The translations under genes and the position numbers were made by a program. The notes below the pieces were generated by a model. That model saw nothing but the letters and a program-made list of their open reading frames with translations. It was not told where the DNA came from and made no database searches. A stretch of 64,000 bases of DNA from Truepera sp965215315. GTDB taxonomy: Bacteria; Deinococcota; Deinococci; Deinococcales; Trueperaceae. Position 1 is the first letter of the stretch; the number at the start of each line of letters is the position of its first letter. The stretch spans positions 1,302,001-1,366,000 of the forward strand of contig CBDCDB010000008.1 in the NCBI GenBank assembly GCA_965215315.1, given 5' to 3'. Shown piece by piece: positions 1-8,262 of the stretch.

Positions 1-879
1 TACGGCGGCGCAGGCGTCGTCAACGGCAATCATTTTGAACTGAAGCGTGCCTTCAGCTAAGAGCTGTCCAGGGTTTTTCTTTTCACTGAGGTCTAGCTCG
101 CCCGGAATAAACAAGACGGGCAGCACATTGCCTACCGAAGTAGCGATCGTGTGGTCTGAATCAGTACCGTCAGGGTTCGTGAGTTTGAAGTCGGCAAGCT
201 CGGGCGGATAGGTAAAGCCGTCGCAGCGCGTAAACCCGATGATCTCGTAGAGGGCGTCTCGAGCCGCTGGCGCAGCGGTTTTCGAGAGAACATGAAAGAG
301 TTCGTGAGCTAAAAGAGGTAAGAGCACCTCTTCAGGAGCTGCCAGAAGCCTTTCGGGGAAGACGATAGCGTTTCTGCGGGTATAAGCCGAGTTAAATTCT
401 TCCTCACCGGTTGTTGCGATCAGCAAAACCCTGTTCGGTAGCGCATACTGCAAACCTTTCAGGCGTTCAGAAAGCGTTTGGGCAACGCTTGAAAGTTTCT
501 TGGTTTCTTCAGGCGTCCAGGCCAAAACTTGGTTGGAGGCGTACTCGAGCAGCGCCGCTTCACTGATCCCCGCTTGACCCACACGTATGTTCCGCTCGAG
601 CGGACTCAGCGCCTGGGTAAAGGCGTCACTCATCCCTAAATGCGCCGCGCCCTCTTCAGGTGTAACAAAAACAAAGTCAAAGGTACGTTCAGGAGCGTCA
701 GGGCCATCAGGCATCGTAGGTGGGTTGGGTGGCGGGAGCGTTGGAGGCGTCGAAGAGACCGGTTCATCACAGGCGGCAACGAGAAGCATTCCCCCCACCA
801 AAACGAGACCTGTTAACATGTGGCAGAACGCTTTCTTGGTGGTGGTACGGCGTGGGTGTCGGCTACGCAGACGGTTCAT
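1..879 (-). CDS. Putative zinc metallopeptidase lipoprotein (partial, C-terminus off the left edge)
   Basis: Reading the minus strand from the ATG at 879 gives 293 open codons up to the window edge. The start has a strong GGAGG about 6 nt upstream. The N-terminus is basic, then hydrophobic, ending LLVAAC, a lipobox, followed by a Pro-rich linker (about residues 40-65). Around residue 195 lies HELFH, an HExxH zinc-binding motif typical of metallopeptidases. The protein is therefore probably a membrane-anchored, extracytoplasmic zinc peptidase, but I do not recognise the family and cannot see the C-terminus. It is transcribed away from mnmH. Coding is clear; catalytic activity is inferred from the motif alone. 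Confidence 0.75.
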   Translation of the reverse strand, partial: MNRLRSRHPRRTTTKKAFCHMLTGLVLVGGMLLVAACDEPVSSTPPTLPPPNPPTMPDGPDAPERTFDFVFVTPEEGAAHLGMSDAFTQALSPLERNIRVGQAGISEAALLEYASNQVLAWTPEETKKLSSVAQTLSERLKGLQYALPNRVLLIATTGEEEFNSAYTRRNAIVFPERLLAAPEEVLLPLLAHELFHVLSKTAAPAARDALYEIIGFTRCDGFTYPPELADFKLTNPDGTDSDHTIATSVGNVLPVLFIPGELDLSEKKNPGQLLAEGTLQFKMIAVDDACAAV

Positions 880-1132
880 GTTGTCCTCCTTGTGGATGTT
901 TACTAAATGAGTGTCTACTAACTCACCAGTTCATCCTAACGGCAGGGTAACTCGTAACAAAAATTGTGTGATGAGAAAGCTTAAGCAGACCGGACTTAAG
1001 GACAAACGCTCACCCCTACTACGGCTCAACCTTGAAATTCCCTTGCCAGGCAAACGAAGAAAGGCTTGACAATAGGGTGAAACAACCCCTCGGCACTACG
1101 GCGGCGCAGACCCTGAGGCGGTAGGGTTAGCT

Positions 1133-2191
1133 ATGTCTATGCTCTCCCCCGCCGACCTCTACCCGGTCGGTGCAGGCCGCTCCAGTTATCAATTACTCGA
1201 TGTCAGAGCGCCGGTCGAAGTGGCAGGGGGCGCACTCCCCGGCGCGACACTCCAACCTATCCTCACCGACGAAGAACGGCGTCTCGTCGGCTTGCGGTAT
1301 AAAGAGGCGGGACAAGAGGCCGCGATAGCTCTGGGTTACGCGCTTACCGAGCCGCAGCTACCAGGGCGCATTGAAGCGTGGCGAGCAGTAGTCGCACAGG
1401 GGCCGACCGCAGTCGCGTGCTGGCGCGGCGGGCTCCGGAGCAAGCTGACCACTGAGTTTATCGGCGGTAACGTGCCCCGCGTCGAAGGTGGCTACAAAGC
1501 GGTTCGCGCCTACTTGATGAGTCAGCTGGAGTCGTCGCTAAAACGCTACGAAAGTATGATCGTTGGCGGACTGACAGGATCGGGTAAAACGGCGCTGCTC
1601 GAGCGACTTCAGGGCACCCCCAACGTGCGGGTACTCGATTTGGAACATGAAGCCCGTCACCGGGGGAGTGCGTTCGGGCGGCTGGCTGAACCGCAACCCG
1701 CGCAGGCGACCTTTGAAAACAGCGTCGCAGCGCAGCTTTTGCTGGGTAGTGAGCAGAGGTTGGTACTCGAGGACGAATCGCGCAGCATCGGTCATATCAA
1801 CCTGCCCGACCCGGTTCACGAGACCATTCAAGCGGGGCCGCTGGTTGTTGTGGAAGAACCTTTGGAAAGCCGCGTGGCACGGATTCATCAAGACTACGTG
1901 CTGTCACTGAGCCGCACGCTAGGTATTTCAGAAACGCGGGACTATCTAAGTGGGAGTTTGTCGAGGTTGAGAAAACGGCTCTCGAGCAGCGTCACGGACG
2001 CGGCGCTCGGGAGTTTGAGGGACGCTGAACTGTCCGGCAGCTGGCACGAATTAGACGCGCACCGGGGCTGGATTACGCCGCTCCTAGAACGTTACTACGA
2101 CCCGCTTTACCGCAAAGGAATCAAAAATTCAGGACGCCCGGTACTCTTTACCGGAGATTTGGAGGCGTGTTACGCATGGCTGACACGGTAG
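1133..2191 (+). CDS. mnmH: tRNA 2-selenouridine synthase (rhodanese plus P-loop domains)
   Basis: 352 aa. It replaces sulfur by selenium at the wobble 2-thiouridine of tRNA(Lys/Glu/Gln), using selenophosphate and a geranylated intermediate. Residues 1-125 form a rhodanese domain with LLDVRAPVE near the start and the catalytic Cys in ACWRGGLRS (about residue 97). A P-loop GGLTGSGKT follows at about residues 145-153, the family architecture. Length matches the family. It overlaps selD by up to 25 bp, so the two are one transcript and SelD supplies its substrate. No selA or selB is visible here, so selenouridine may be the main use of selenium. A TTGACA lies at about 1067 but no well-spaced -10 was found. 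Confidence 0.93.
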   Translation: MSMLSPADLYPVGAGRSSYQLLDVRAPVEVAGGALPGATLQPILTDEERRLVGLRYKEAGQEAAIALGYALTEPQLPGRIEAWRAVVAQGPTAVACWRGGLRSKLTTEFIGGNVPRVEGGYKAVRAYLMSQLESSLKRYESMIVGGLTGSGKTALLERLQGTPNVRVLDLEHEARHRGSAFGRLAEPQPAQATFENSVAAQLLLGSEQRLVLEDESRSIGHINLPDPVHETIQAGPLVVVEEPLESRVARIHQDYVLSLSRTLGISETRDYLSGSLSRLRKRLSSSVTDAALGSLRDAELSGSWHELDAHRGWITPLLERYYDPLYRKGIKNSGRPVLFTGDLEACYAWLTR

Positions 2192-3246
2192 ATAAGATAA
2201 CGGACAACCCAATTAAACTCACGCAAACGGTTGAAAAAGGCGGGTGCGCCGCAAAAATTGCTGCAGGGACGCTTTCAACGCTGCTGCAAACACTGCCCCG
2301 GCAGAGCCATCCCGACCTGCTCGTCGGTACCGACTTTTTAGACGACGCTGCCGTCTGGCGTGTGAACGACCAACAGGTCATGGTGCAAACTCTGGACTTT
2401 TTTACACCCATCTTGGACGACGCCTTCGATTTTGGCGCGGTTGCAGCTGCGAACGCCCTCTCGGACGTATTTGCCATGGGCGCGACGCCGACGACGGCCT
2501 TGACGATTCTGGCATATCCGCTCGGTACGCTGCCCCTCACCGTTTTACGGGAGCTGATGGCAGGCGCAGTCGAAAAGGTCAACGAAGCCGGAGCGCAGCT
2601 CGTCGGGGGTCATTCGATAGACGACGACACCCTTAAACTCGGTTTTAGCGTGACGGGGCTGGCACATCCGGACGACCTCTGGAGCAACCGGGGCGCACGG
2701 GTCGGTGACGTGCTGGTGTTGACCAAAGCTGTCGGCACGGGAACGCTTACCGGCGCACTCAAAAACGGTGAGCTGAGTTACGACGACATCACCGAGGCGA
2801 TTGCGTCGATGAAAACCCTGAACAACCTAGCTTTACCGGACGGACTTCACCGCGCCGTTCACGCCGCGACTGACGTGACAGGGTTTGGTATTCTCGGGCA
2901 TGGGCTGCATTTGGCACAGGGGTCGGAGGCGACGCTCGAGCTAAACGCCGAAGCTGTCCCGCTCCTGGCACACGCCGCCGACACCTTAAAGCGGAACATC
3001 CTGACCAAAGCGCACCGCAGCAATACCGCTTACGTCGAAAACCACACCGCCGGACGCGAACACATCAGCGAAAGCGCGTGGTGGGCGCTGACCGACCCGC
3101 AGACGTCGGGCGGGCTTCTACTCGCGGTTGACCCTGACCGGGTTGACACGCTGCTGGCGCACATCAAACCGGGATTTCCCAGGGCTACCGTCATCGGACA
3201 AGTTGGGGCGCGGGGCAAGCGGGCGCTCGAGCTTCGCCTCAGCTAG
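2176..3246 (+). CDS. selD: Selenide, water dikinase (selenophosphate synthetase), Cys form
   Basis: Makes selenophosphate from selenide and ATP. The N-terminal catalytic segment reads EKGGCAAKI, so the position that is Sec or Cys in the family is Cys, with the conserved Lys three residues later. AIRS-type ATP-binding segments follow (GTDFLDDAAVW, FGAVAAANALSDVFAMGA, GGHSIDD) and TDPQTSGGLLLAV lies near the C-terminus. I prefer ATG 2176 over GTG 2167 because the only ribosome-binding site (GGAGG, 2160-2164) is too close to the GTG. It is translationally coupled to mnmH, the usual arrangement for tRNA selenation. Confidence 0.94.
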   Translation: MADTVDKITDNPIKLTQTVEKGGCAAKIAAGTLSTLLQTLPRQSHPDLLVGTDFLDDAAVWRVNDQQVMVQTLDFFTPILDDAFDFGAVAAANALSDVFAMGATPTTALTILAYPLGTLPLTVLRELMAGAVEKVNEAGAQLVGGHSIDDDTLKLGFSVTGLAHPDDLWSNRGARVGDVLVLTKAVGTGTLTGALKNGELSYDDITEAIASMKTLNNLALPDGLHRAVHAATDVTGFGILGHGLHLAQGSEATLELNAEAVPLLAHAADTLKRNILTKAHRSNTAYVENHTAGREHISESAWWALTDPQTSGGLLLAVDPDRVDTLLAHIKPGFPRATVIGQVGARGKRALELRLS

Positions 3247-4334
3247 ACAACCTTTTCTCGCCCTTTGCTCAGGTCAATCTGCGTCGCCGCCATCTTAAAA
3301 GTCTGCGAACTCGTCGCCGAGGTAAAGCCGGTTTCGTAGGTGATTTTGCCGTCGGCGTAGAGTTCGGCTAGGGCGTCATCGAAGAGTTGCATTCCGTCAA
3401 GCCTCGAGTCACGGAGCGCGTCGTAAATCTCACCGTAACGGTTTTCATCACGTAAGAGGTCTTTAATCCGCAGCGTACCTTTCATAATTTCAGACGCTGC
3501 AACACGTCCACCCCCCGCACGGGGCAGCAGCCGCTGCGACACGATGCCGACGAGCGAATCAGCGAACAAAACCCTCGCCGACGCCCGTTCGTGCGGCGGA
3601 AACAGCTCCATAATGCGGTTGACGGTACGCACCGTGTCGAGCGTATGCAAGGTGCTGAAAACAAGGTGGCCCGTCTGCGCCGCGCTGATAGCAGCGGCAG
3701 CAGTGGCGTAATCCCGGATTTCACCAATCATGATGACTTCAGGGTCTTGGCGCATCGCCGCAACGAGCGCATCGGAAAATGACATCGCGTCAACGCCGAT
3801 TTCACGCTGCACGATGATCGAGCGCTTCGCCCGGTGCAGGTATTCGATAGGGTCTTCTGCGGTGATGATCATCTTGTCGTGCGTCTGATTGATCTCGTCG
3901 ATGATGCGCGTTAGAGTCGTTGATTTACCCGATCCGGTGGGGCCGGTGACTAAAATCAGCCCTTTTTCCTGATCCCGAAAATACGCGAGTAGCTCCGGCG
4001 GTAAGTTGACCACCCGGAGCTGTGACTCGTCCGAGTTGATCACGCGCAAGACGGCGCTGACCGACGAGCGCTGCAGAAACAAGTTGACGCGGAAGCGGGC
4101 CACGCCGCTGATGCTGTAGGCGAGGTCAACCTGATGTTTGTCGGCAAAGAGTTGTTTCTGCCGCTCGTCACACATGATTTCGACGAGGGATTCGGTGGCG
4201 GCGGGGGAAAGCTTGGATTCACCGACCGGGATGAGCCGACCGCTCAGGCGGGCCATCGGGTACATTCCGGCGTGGAGGTGAATGTCCGAGGCACCCTTGG
4301 CGACGAACGACGCGAGCATATCGTTAAAGGTCAT
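3243..4334 (-). CDS. pilT: Type IV pilus retraction ATPase, PilT/PilU family
   Basis: 363 aa, the length of PilT. Hexameric secretion ATPases of this family depolymerise type IV pili for twitching motility and DNA uptake. The N-terminal segment has GASDIHLHAG as in PilT. The ATPase core has Walker A GPTGSGKST (about residues 131-139), Walker B VIMIGEIRD, the His box GHLVFSTLHT, and the C-terminal ASEIMKGTLRIKDLLRD block near the family AIRNLIRE motif. The gene converges on selD with stop codons overlapping by 4 bp. No other pilus genes are nearby. PilT and the paralogue PilU cannot be separated from sequence alone. Confidence 0.9.
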   Translation of the reverse strand: MTFNDMLASFVAKGASDIHLHAGMYPMARLSGRLIPVGESKLSPAATESLVEIMCDERQKQLFADKHQVDLAYSISGVARFRVNLFLQRSSVSAVLRVINSDESQLRVVNLPPELLAYFRDQEKGLILVTGPTGSGKSTTLTRIIDEINQTHDKMIITAEDPIEYLHRAKRSIIVQREIGVDAMSFSDALVAAMRQDPEVIMIGEIRDYATAAAAISAAQTGHLVFSTLHTLDTVRTVNRIMELFPPHERASARVLFADSLVGIVSQRLLPRAGGGRVAASEIMKGTLRIKDLLRDENRYGEIYDALRDSRLDGMQLFDDALAELYADGKITYETGFTSATSSQTFKMAATQIDLSKGREKVV

Positions 4335-4538
4335 GGCTTAAGTGTAGAAAGTTGGGGCGCAGCGTGGGGCTAAAAAAGCCATATCTGGAGAAGGCGGAAC
4401 GGTGAGGGCGAGATAGCGAAGGAGGACGTTTACGGCGTCCGGTCAACTCGCTGAGAAGTCCGTCAGCTAGAGCAAAATCAGCGTTTTACGGTCTCGTTAA
4501 ACTTGAAGAATGTTTACGAAGCTATCTTTAGGTCAACT

Positions 4539-5636
4539 ATGAATGTTACTGCAACTGAAGCTGTTACGCCACCGACTGCCGAACTTGCTGGGGCCGTAGC
4601 GCAGGCAAAACTCCGCTACGTTTCTGATCATGAACCCGGCTTGGGCCGTAAACGCGCTGGAAAAGGTTTTAGCTACTTGGGAACGGACGGCAAACGGATT
4701 ACGGATAAGGCAACGCGTAAACGGCTCGAGGCGCTCGTCATCCCTCCGGCTTGGCAAGACGTCTGGATTTGTACGGACGAGCACGGACACATTCAGGCGA
4801 CGGGCCGCGACGAACGGGGCCGCAAACAGTATCTCTATCATCCGGAGTGGCACCGCGTCCGGGACACCGCCAAGTTCGAGCGGATGCTCGGCTTCGGCAA
4901 ACTCTTGCCGCGTATCCGGCGGCGCGTGCAAAAAGATTTAGCCTTGCCAGGACTGCCCAAAGACAAGGTACTCGCAGCTGTTGTCAAGCTGTTGGAAACG
5001 ACCCTGATCCGGGTCGGCAATACCACCTATGCCAAAGAAAACGGCTCTTACGGCCTCACCACGATACGCAAGAAACACGCGCACGTCTCAGGCGACACCG
5101 TCGAGCTCGAGTTTACGGGCAAGAGCGGCAAGGAGTGGGACATCGAGCTGAAGGACAAAAAAATTGCTAAAATCGTCCAGCAGTGTGAAGACTTGCCGGG
5201 GTACGAGCTGTTTAAGTATTACGACGACGCGGGTGAGCTGCAAGATTTGGAATCGGGCGATGTAAACGCGTATCTCAAAGAGATTACGGGCGAGGACATC
5301 AGCGCGAAAGATTTTCGGACTTGGGCCGGAACAGTTTTAGCCACGTTTACGCTGACGGGTTTGGAGCCTTCACAAACCAAAACTCAGGCGACGAAAAATG
5401 TCACAGCGGCGATTAAAGAGGTGGCCCAGCGGCTCGGCAACACGCCCGCGGTGTGCCGTAAAAGTTATGTACATCCGGACGTCATCGACTGCTACTTGGA
5501 CGGGTCGCTCATAAGCTTGGCAGAGGTACGGGAGGCGGTCTCGAGTTCACTTCCCAAAGGGCTACGGGTTGAAGAGGTCGCGGTTTTGCAGTTTCTCGAG
5601 GCGCGTGAAGCGCTGCAAGCAGCTGCGGACGGGTAA
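4539..5636 (+). CDS. DNA topoisomerase IB (bacterial poxvirus-like type)
   Basis: About 365 aa from ATG 4539; a TTG at 4503 would add 12 residues not needed by the family, and neither start has a good ribosome-binding site. Type IB enzymes relax supercoils through a transient 3-prime phosphotyrosine. Recognisable blocks are VIPPAWQDVWI, QATGRDERGRKQYLYHPEW, the catalytic region NTTYAKENGSYGLTTIRKKH and AKDFRTWAGTVLA. The likely nucleophile Tyr is in CRKSYVHPDVI near the C-terminus. The family is known from Deinococcus. The gene stands alone between pilT (divergent) and a small hypothetical gene. Confidence 0.9.
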   Translation: MNVTATEAVTPPTAELAGAVAQAKLRYVSDHEPGLGRKRAGKGFSYLGTDGKRITDKATRKRLEALVIPPAWQDVWICTDEHGHIQATGRDERGRKQYLYHPEWHRVRDTAKFERMLGFGKLLPRIRRRVQKDLALPGLPKDKVLAAVVKLLETTLIRVGNTTYAKENGSYGLTTIRKKHAHVSGDTVELEFTGKSGKEWDIELKDKKIAKIVQQCEDLPGYELFKYYDDAGELQDLESGDVNAYLKEITGEDISAKDFRTWAGTVLATFTLTGLEPSQTKTQATKNVTAAIKEVAQRLGNTPAVCRKSYVHPDVIDCYLDGSLISLAEVREAVSSSLPKGLRVEEVAVLQFLEAREALQAAADG

Positions 5637-5641
5637 AGGCG

Positions 5642-5691
5642 CAGTACGGTTTACGGTAAAACAAAAGCTCAGCTCACCGTAAACCGTACTG
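5642..5691. terminator. Perfect 16-bp inverted repeat after topoisomerase IB
   Basis: Bases 5642-5657 and 5676-5691 are perfect reverse complements separated by 18 bases, starting 5 bp after the topoisomerase stop. The arms carry the locally over-represented word TTTACGG/CCGTAAA. The right arm runs into TAAAAAG rather than a T-tract, so it could be a terminator with a weak tail or a protein-binding palindrome. It lies 43 bp upstream of the -10 box of the next gene. Confidence 0.55.
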
Positions 5692-5733
5692 TAAAAAGCT
5701 CGGCAGCCCGCTTTATCTCCGCACCGTTGACCC

Positions 5734-5739
5734 TATACT
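5734..5739 (+). promoter_or_regulatory. -10 box TATACT, leaderless promoter
   Basis: TATACT ends 6 nt before the ATG at 5746, and there is no ribosome-binding site. The transcript would begin at or next to the start codon. Confidence 0.6.
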
Positions 5740-5745
5740 CCAACT

Positions 5746-6015
5746 ATGACCCATGAACCCACACCCGCTCAAAAGGAGGGGCTCGAGGCTCTCTTACTGC
5801 TACTCTCCGACGCTGCCGCCGCCCGTTTTGACCTGCTCATAGGCCCAGGCCGGGAGCCTTTGGAAGCGGCGCAAGCGGTGATTGAAAGCCTCGAGCGCTA
5901 CGACGCTTTGGCTGGTTTAGTGCCAGAAGCTGAGTATCAAACGCTCAAAACGCAGGTTGAGAGCAGCGTCAGCGACAAGGCGGACGCGCTTATTCGGGAG
6001 CAGAACCCACGCTAG
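5746..6015 (+). CDS. Small hypothetical protein, 89 aa
   Basis: No family recognised. The protein is acidic and helical, rich in Ala, Leu and Glu, with no membrane segment or signal peptide. Support for coding is the -10 box 6 nt upstream of ATG, base composition matching neighbours and the free-standing position. Its last 26 bp overlap the end of the convergent WYL regulator gene, so the two transcripts are antisense there. Confidence 0.6.
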   Translation: MTHEPTPAQKEGLEALLLLLSDAAAARFDLLIGPGREPLEAAQAVIESLERYDALAGLVPEAEYQTLKTQVESSVSDKADALIREQNPR

Positions 6016-6943
6016 AAGGTGCGATATGCCGGATACGCTCAGCTAGAGTCTGAAACGCGCGCCCGAGTTCAGGTGAGAAGTTGACCTCGAACCCACACCC
6101 CAAATAGAGCAGCGTTACCGCAAAATCGTCCAGGTTTGTCACGCCGCAGCGCAGGCGCGTCCCACCACCCTCAGCTTCTAAGACCGCCCGCACACCAGTA
6201 CAGCGGCGCACCGTTTCGGGCGGCGCGTCCAGCCACACCGAAACCTCCCACGGTGCAGGCGCAAACGCGATGCTCTCCCGTAAAAACGCTGCCATTTCAA
6301 AATCTGTGGGACGTTCGAAGGGTTCACTCAGCACCACCACGGCCTCGATGCGGTCAACCCGGAAGAGCCGCAAGTCTCGCCGTAAAAGGCAAGTGCCACC
6401 CAAAAACCAGCGTCCGCTGTGCTGCATCAAACCGTAGGGCTCTACGCCACGTTCGCTTACCGTCCCGTCCTCTTTACGGTAGCCCAAACGGACGCGTTTA
6501 CGGGACTGCACCGCGCTCGCCAAACGCGTCAGGAGCGCAATATCTACGCTGACGACCCAAGTTGGACGCTCGAGCTCGAGCACCGCCCGTAACGCCTTGA
6601 CCTGTTCGCTCACCGTTTCAGGCAAGACCCTCGCTAATTTCGCCTTCACGCCCGCCGCTGCCGGAGCTGTCTCGCTGAGGCCCAAGAATACGAGCGCGTC
6701 GAGGCCGAGCGCGATAGCAAACGCCTCTTCAGTACCGAACATCAGAGGGGGCAACCGAAACCCAGGTTGGAGCCGGTACGAGCCACCCGGCCCTCGGCTG
6801 CTCGCCACCGGAATTCCCAAGTCTTGCAGCCGCGCCACGTAGCGCTGTACCGTCCGGACGCTGACCTCCATCCGGGCGGCAAGGTCGCCGCCCGACATGC
6901 GCCCGTGGGTTTGGAGCAGCTCGAGCACCGTCAAAACACGCAT
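5990..6943 (-). CDS. WYL-domain transcriptional regulator (YafY type)
   Basis: 317 aa. Residues 1-55 form a helix-turn-helix of the HTH_11 type (GDLAARMEVSVRTVQRYVAR) followed by the GGSYRL wing. A WYL domain occupies about residues 140-310, with GLMQHSGRWFLGGTC and LFRVDRIEAV. WYL domains bind ligands or single-stranded nucleic acid and turn many such proteins into regulators. Members of this subfamily commonly sit beside DinB-like or DUF1801-like genes. Here both such neighbours (7.0-8.2 kb) are broken, so the regulator may have lost its targets. Confidence 0.88.
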   Translation of the reverse strand: MRVLTVLELLQTHGRMSGGDLAARMEVSVRTVQRYVARLQDLGIPVASSRGPGGSYRLQPGFRLPPLMFGTEEAFAIALGLDALVFLGLSETAPAAAGVKAKLARVLPETVSEQVKALRAVLELERPTWVVSVDIALLTRLASAVQSRKRVRLGYRKEDGTVSERGVEPYGLMQHSGRWFLGGTCLLRRDLRLFRVDRIEAVVVLSEPFERPTDFEMAAFLRESIAFAPAPWEVSVWLDAPPETVRRCTGVRAVLEAEGGGTRLRCGVTNLDDFAVTLLYLGCGFEVNFSPELGRAFQTLAERIRHIAPSSVGSAPE

Positions 6944-7035
6944 CGAAGGGTCGTAACATAGCTCCAGTATGCTCTAAAATCCCGACAAGCCCTGACGTAA
7001 ACCCCTGCTAGACTTTAGGGTGAAGGAAGCTTGCT

Positions 7036-7478
7036 ATGAGCCAACGTGAAAAGAAGGATACGTAAGGATTTACACACGAGGAACGCGCCGCGATGAAAGA
7101 AAGGGCCAAAGAGCTGAAGGCGGAAGCGCGTGCAAACAAGAACAGGGGCGAGGGGGAAAACGACGTACTCGCCAAGATTGCCGAGATGCCGGAGCCTGAC
7201 CGCGTCCTAGGCGAGCGGCTCCACGCCATTGTCAAAGCCAGCGCGCCGACGCTCTCACCGAGGCTCTGGTACGGACAGCCCGCATATGCCAAGGACGGCA
7301 AAGTCGTCTGCTTTTTCCAGAGCGCACACAAGTACAACACGAGGTATGCGACGTTCGGCTTTAGCGACGACGCGAACCTCCAGGAAGGTAGATGTGGCCG
7401 CCTGCGTTTGCTCTGACGGGGCTGAGCACCAGTGACGAGGCTGAGCTAGGGGCGCTCGTAAAGAAAGCGGCGGGCTGA
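7036..7478 (+). pseudogene. DUF1801-like protein, broken by a stop and a frameshift
   Basis: Reading from ATG 7036, an in-frame TAA occurs at 7063-7065 after nine codons; the same frame then continues through KIAEMPEPDRVLGERLHAIV and SPRLWYGQPAYAKDGKVVCF, recognisable DUF1801/YdhG-like sequence. At about 7389-7391 the reading frame is lost, and the natural C-terminus (MWPPAFALTGLSTSDEAELG) is in another frame, ending with TGA at 7478. One missing base explains the shift. Two independent lesions make sequencing error alone unlikely. A shortened product from ATG 7093 is conceivable but would lack the C-terminus. Confidence 0.8.
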
Positions 7479-7682
7479 GGTGGGCGTCCTTCTCGAGTCC
7501 GACTGTGAGGTTGTCGGACAGTTTGGAAGGCGAAGTTTAGCTGGGCGAAAAGGCTGGGACATTTTCAGCTTGAATCGTACCTGCCCCCAATTTCCTACAA
7601 AATCCCGACACTTCTTGACGGGAACTCGCGCTAGGCTTTATTCAGAGCCACTTTGCGGGATTTCGGGCTCGAGGAGGCAACC

Positions 7683-8174
7683 ATGACCACCAAAACAGAG
7701 ACCTTTATCACGGCAGACAAACTTTTAGAGCACTGGGAAGGCCACAGAAGGCTGACGCGGCGGGTGCTCGAGGCTTACCCCGAAGACAAACTCTTTTCGT
7801 TTCAACCTGCCCCGCCGATGCGGAGTTTCGGGGTGCTAATTTTGGAGATCGACGGGATGGTCGCGCCGACGTTGAACGGTATGGCAACTGGAACGTGAGA
7901 GCAACCCGACTGGGCGGCGATGCAAGCACGGACCGAACCCACCAAGACCGAACTACTTAGCCTTTGGGACAGAACGAGCGCGGTGCTTTACGAGCATTGG
8001 TCAGAGGTTAAAGCAAACAAGTTTTATGAAGTTCACAATGCCTTTGGACAGTGGGAGATGCCGGGGAACGAACTGATTTTGTACCTTATCGACAACGAGA
8101 TCCACCACCGGGGGCAGGGCTACGTCTATCTGCGGCTGTTGGGGATTGAACCGCCCCCCTTTTACGAGCGTTAG
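7683..8174 (+). pseudogene. DinB-family protein with an in-frame TGA
   Basis: The frame from ATG 7683 encodes a DinB-like four-helix protein (LLEHWEGHRRLTRRVLEAYPEDKLF at the start; IDNEIHHRGQGYVYLRLLG near the end with metal-binding histidines). A single in-frame TGA at 7896-7898 follows NGMATGT and the same frame continues with EQPDWAAM. Related proteins usually have Trp about here, so TGG to TGA is the simplest explanation. A split product is unlikely to fold. It lies in the decayed segment downstream of the WYL regulator. Confidence 0.8.
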
Positions 8175-8262
8175 AACGGAAGCAAAAATTAGGAACTAAA
8201 GAGCGAGAATGCAGAAGAGTCGCAATGTTTTCATTCTCCCTTCTGCACCCTCTGTTGTCGAC

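Noticed and set aside
7896..7898. In-frame TGA in the DinB-like gene as a selenocysteine codon
   Set aside because: The position normally holds Trp rather than a redox Cys, no SECIS-like hairpin was seen, and the neighbouring gene is also decayed.
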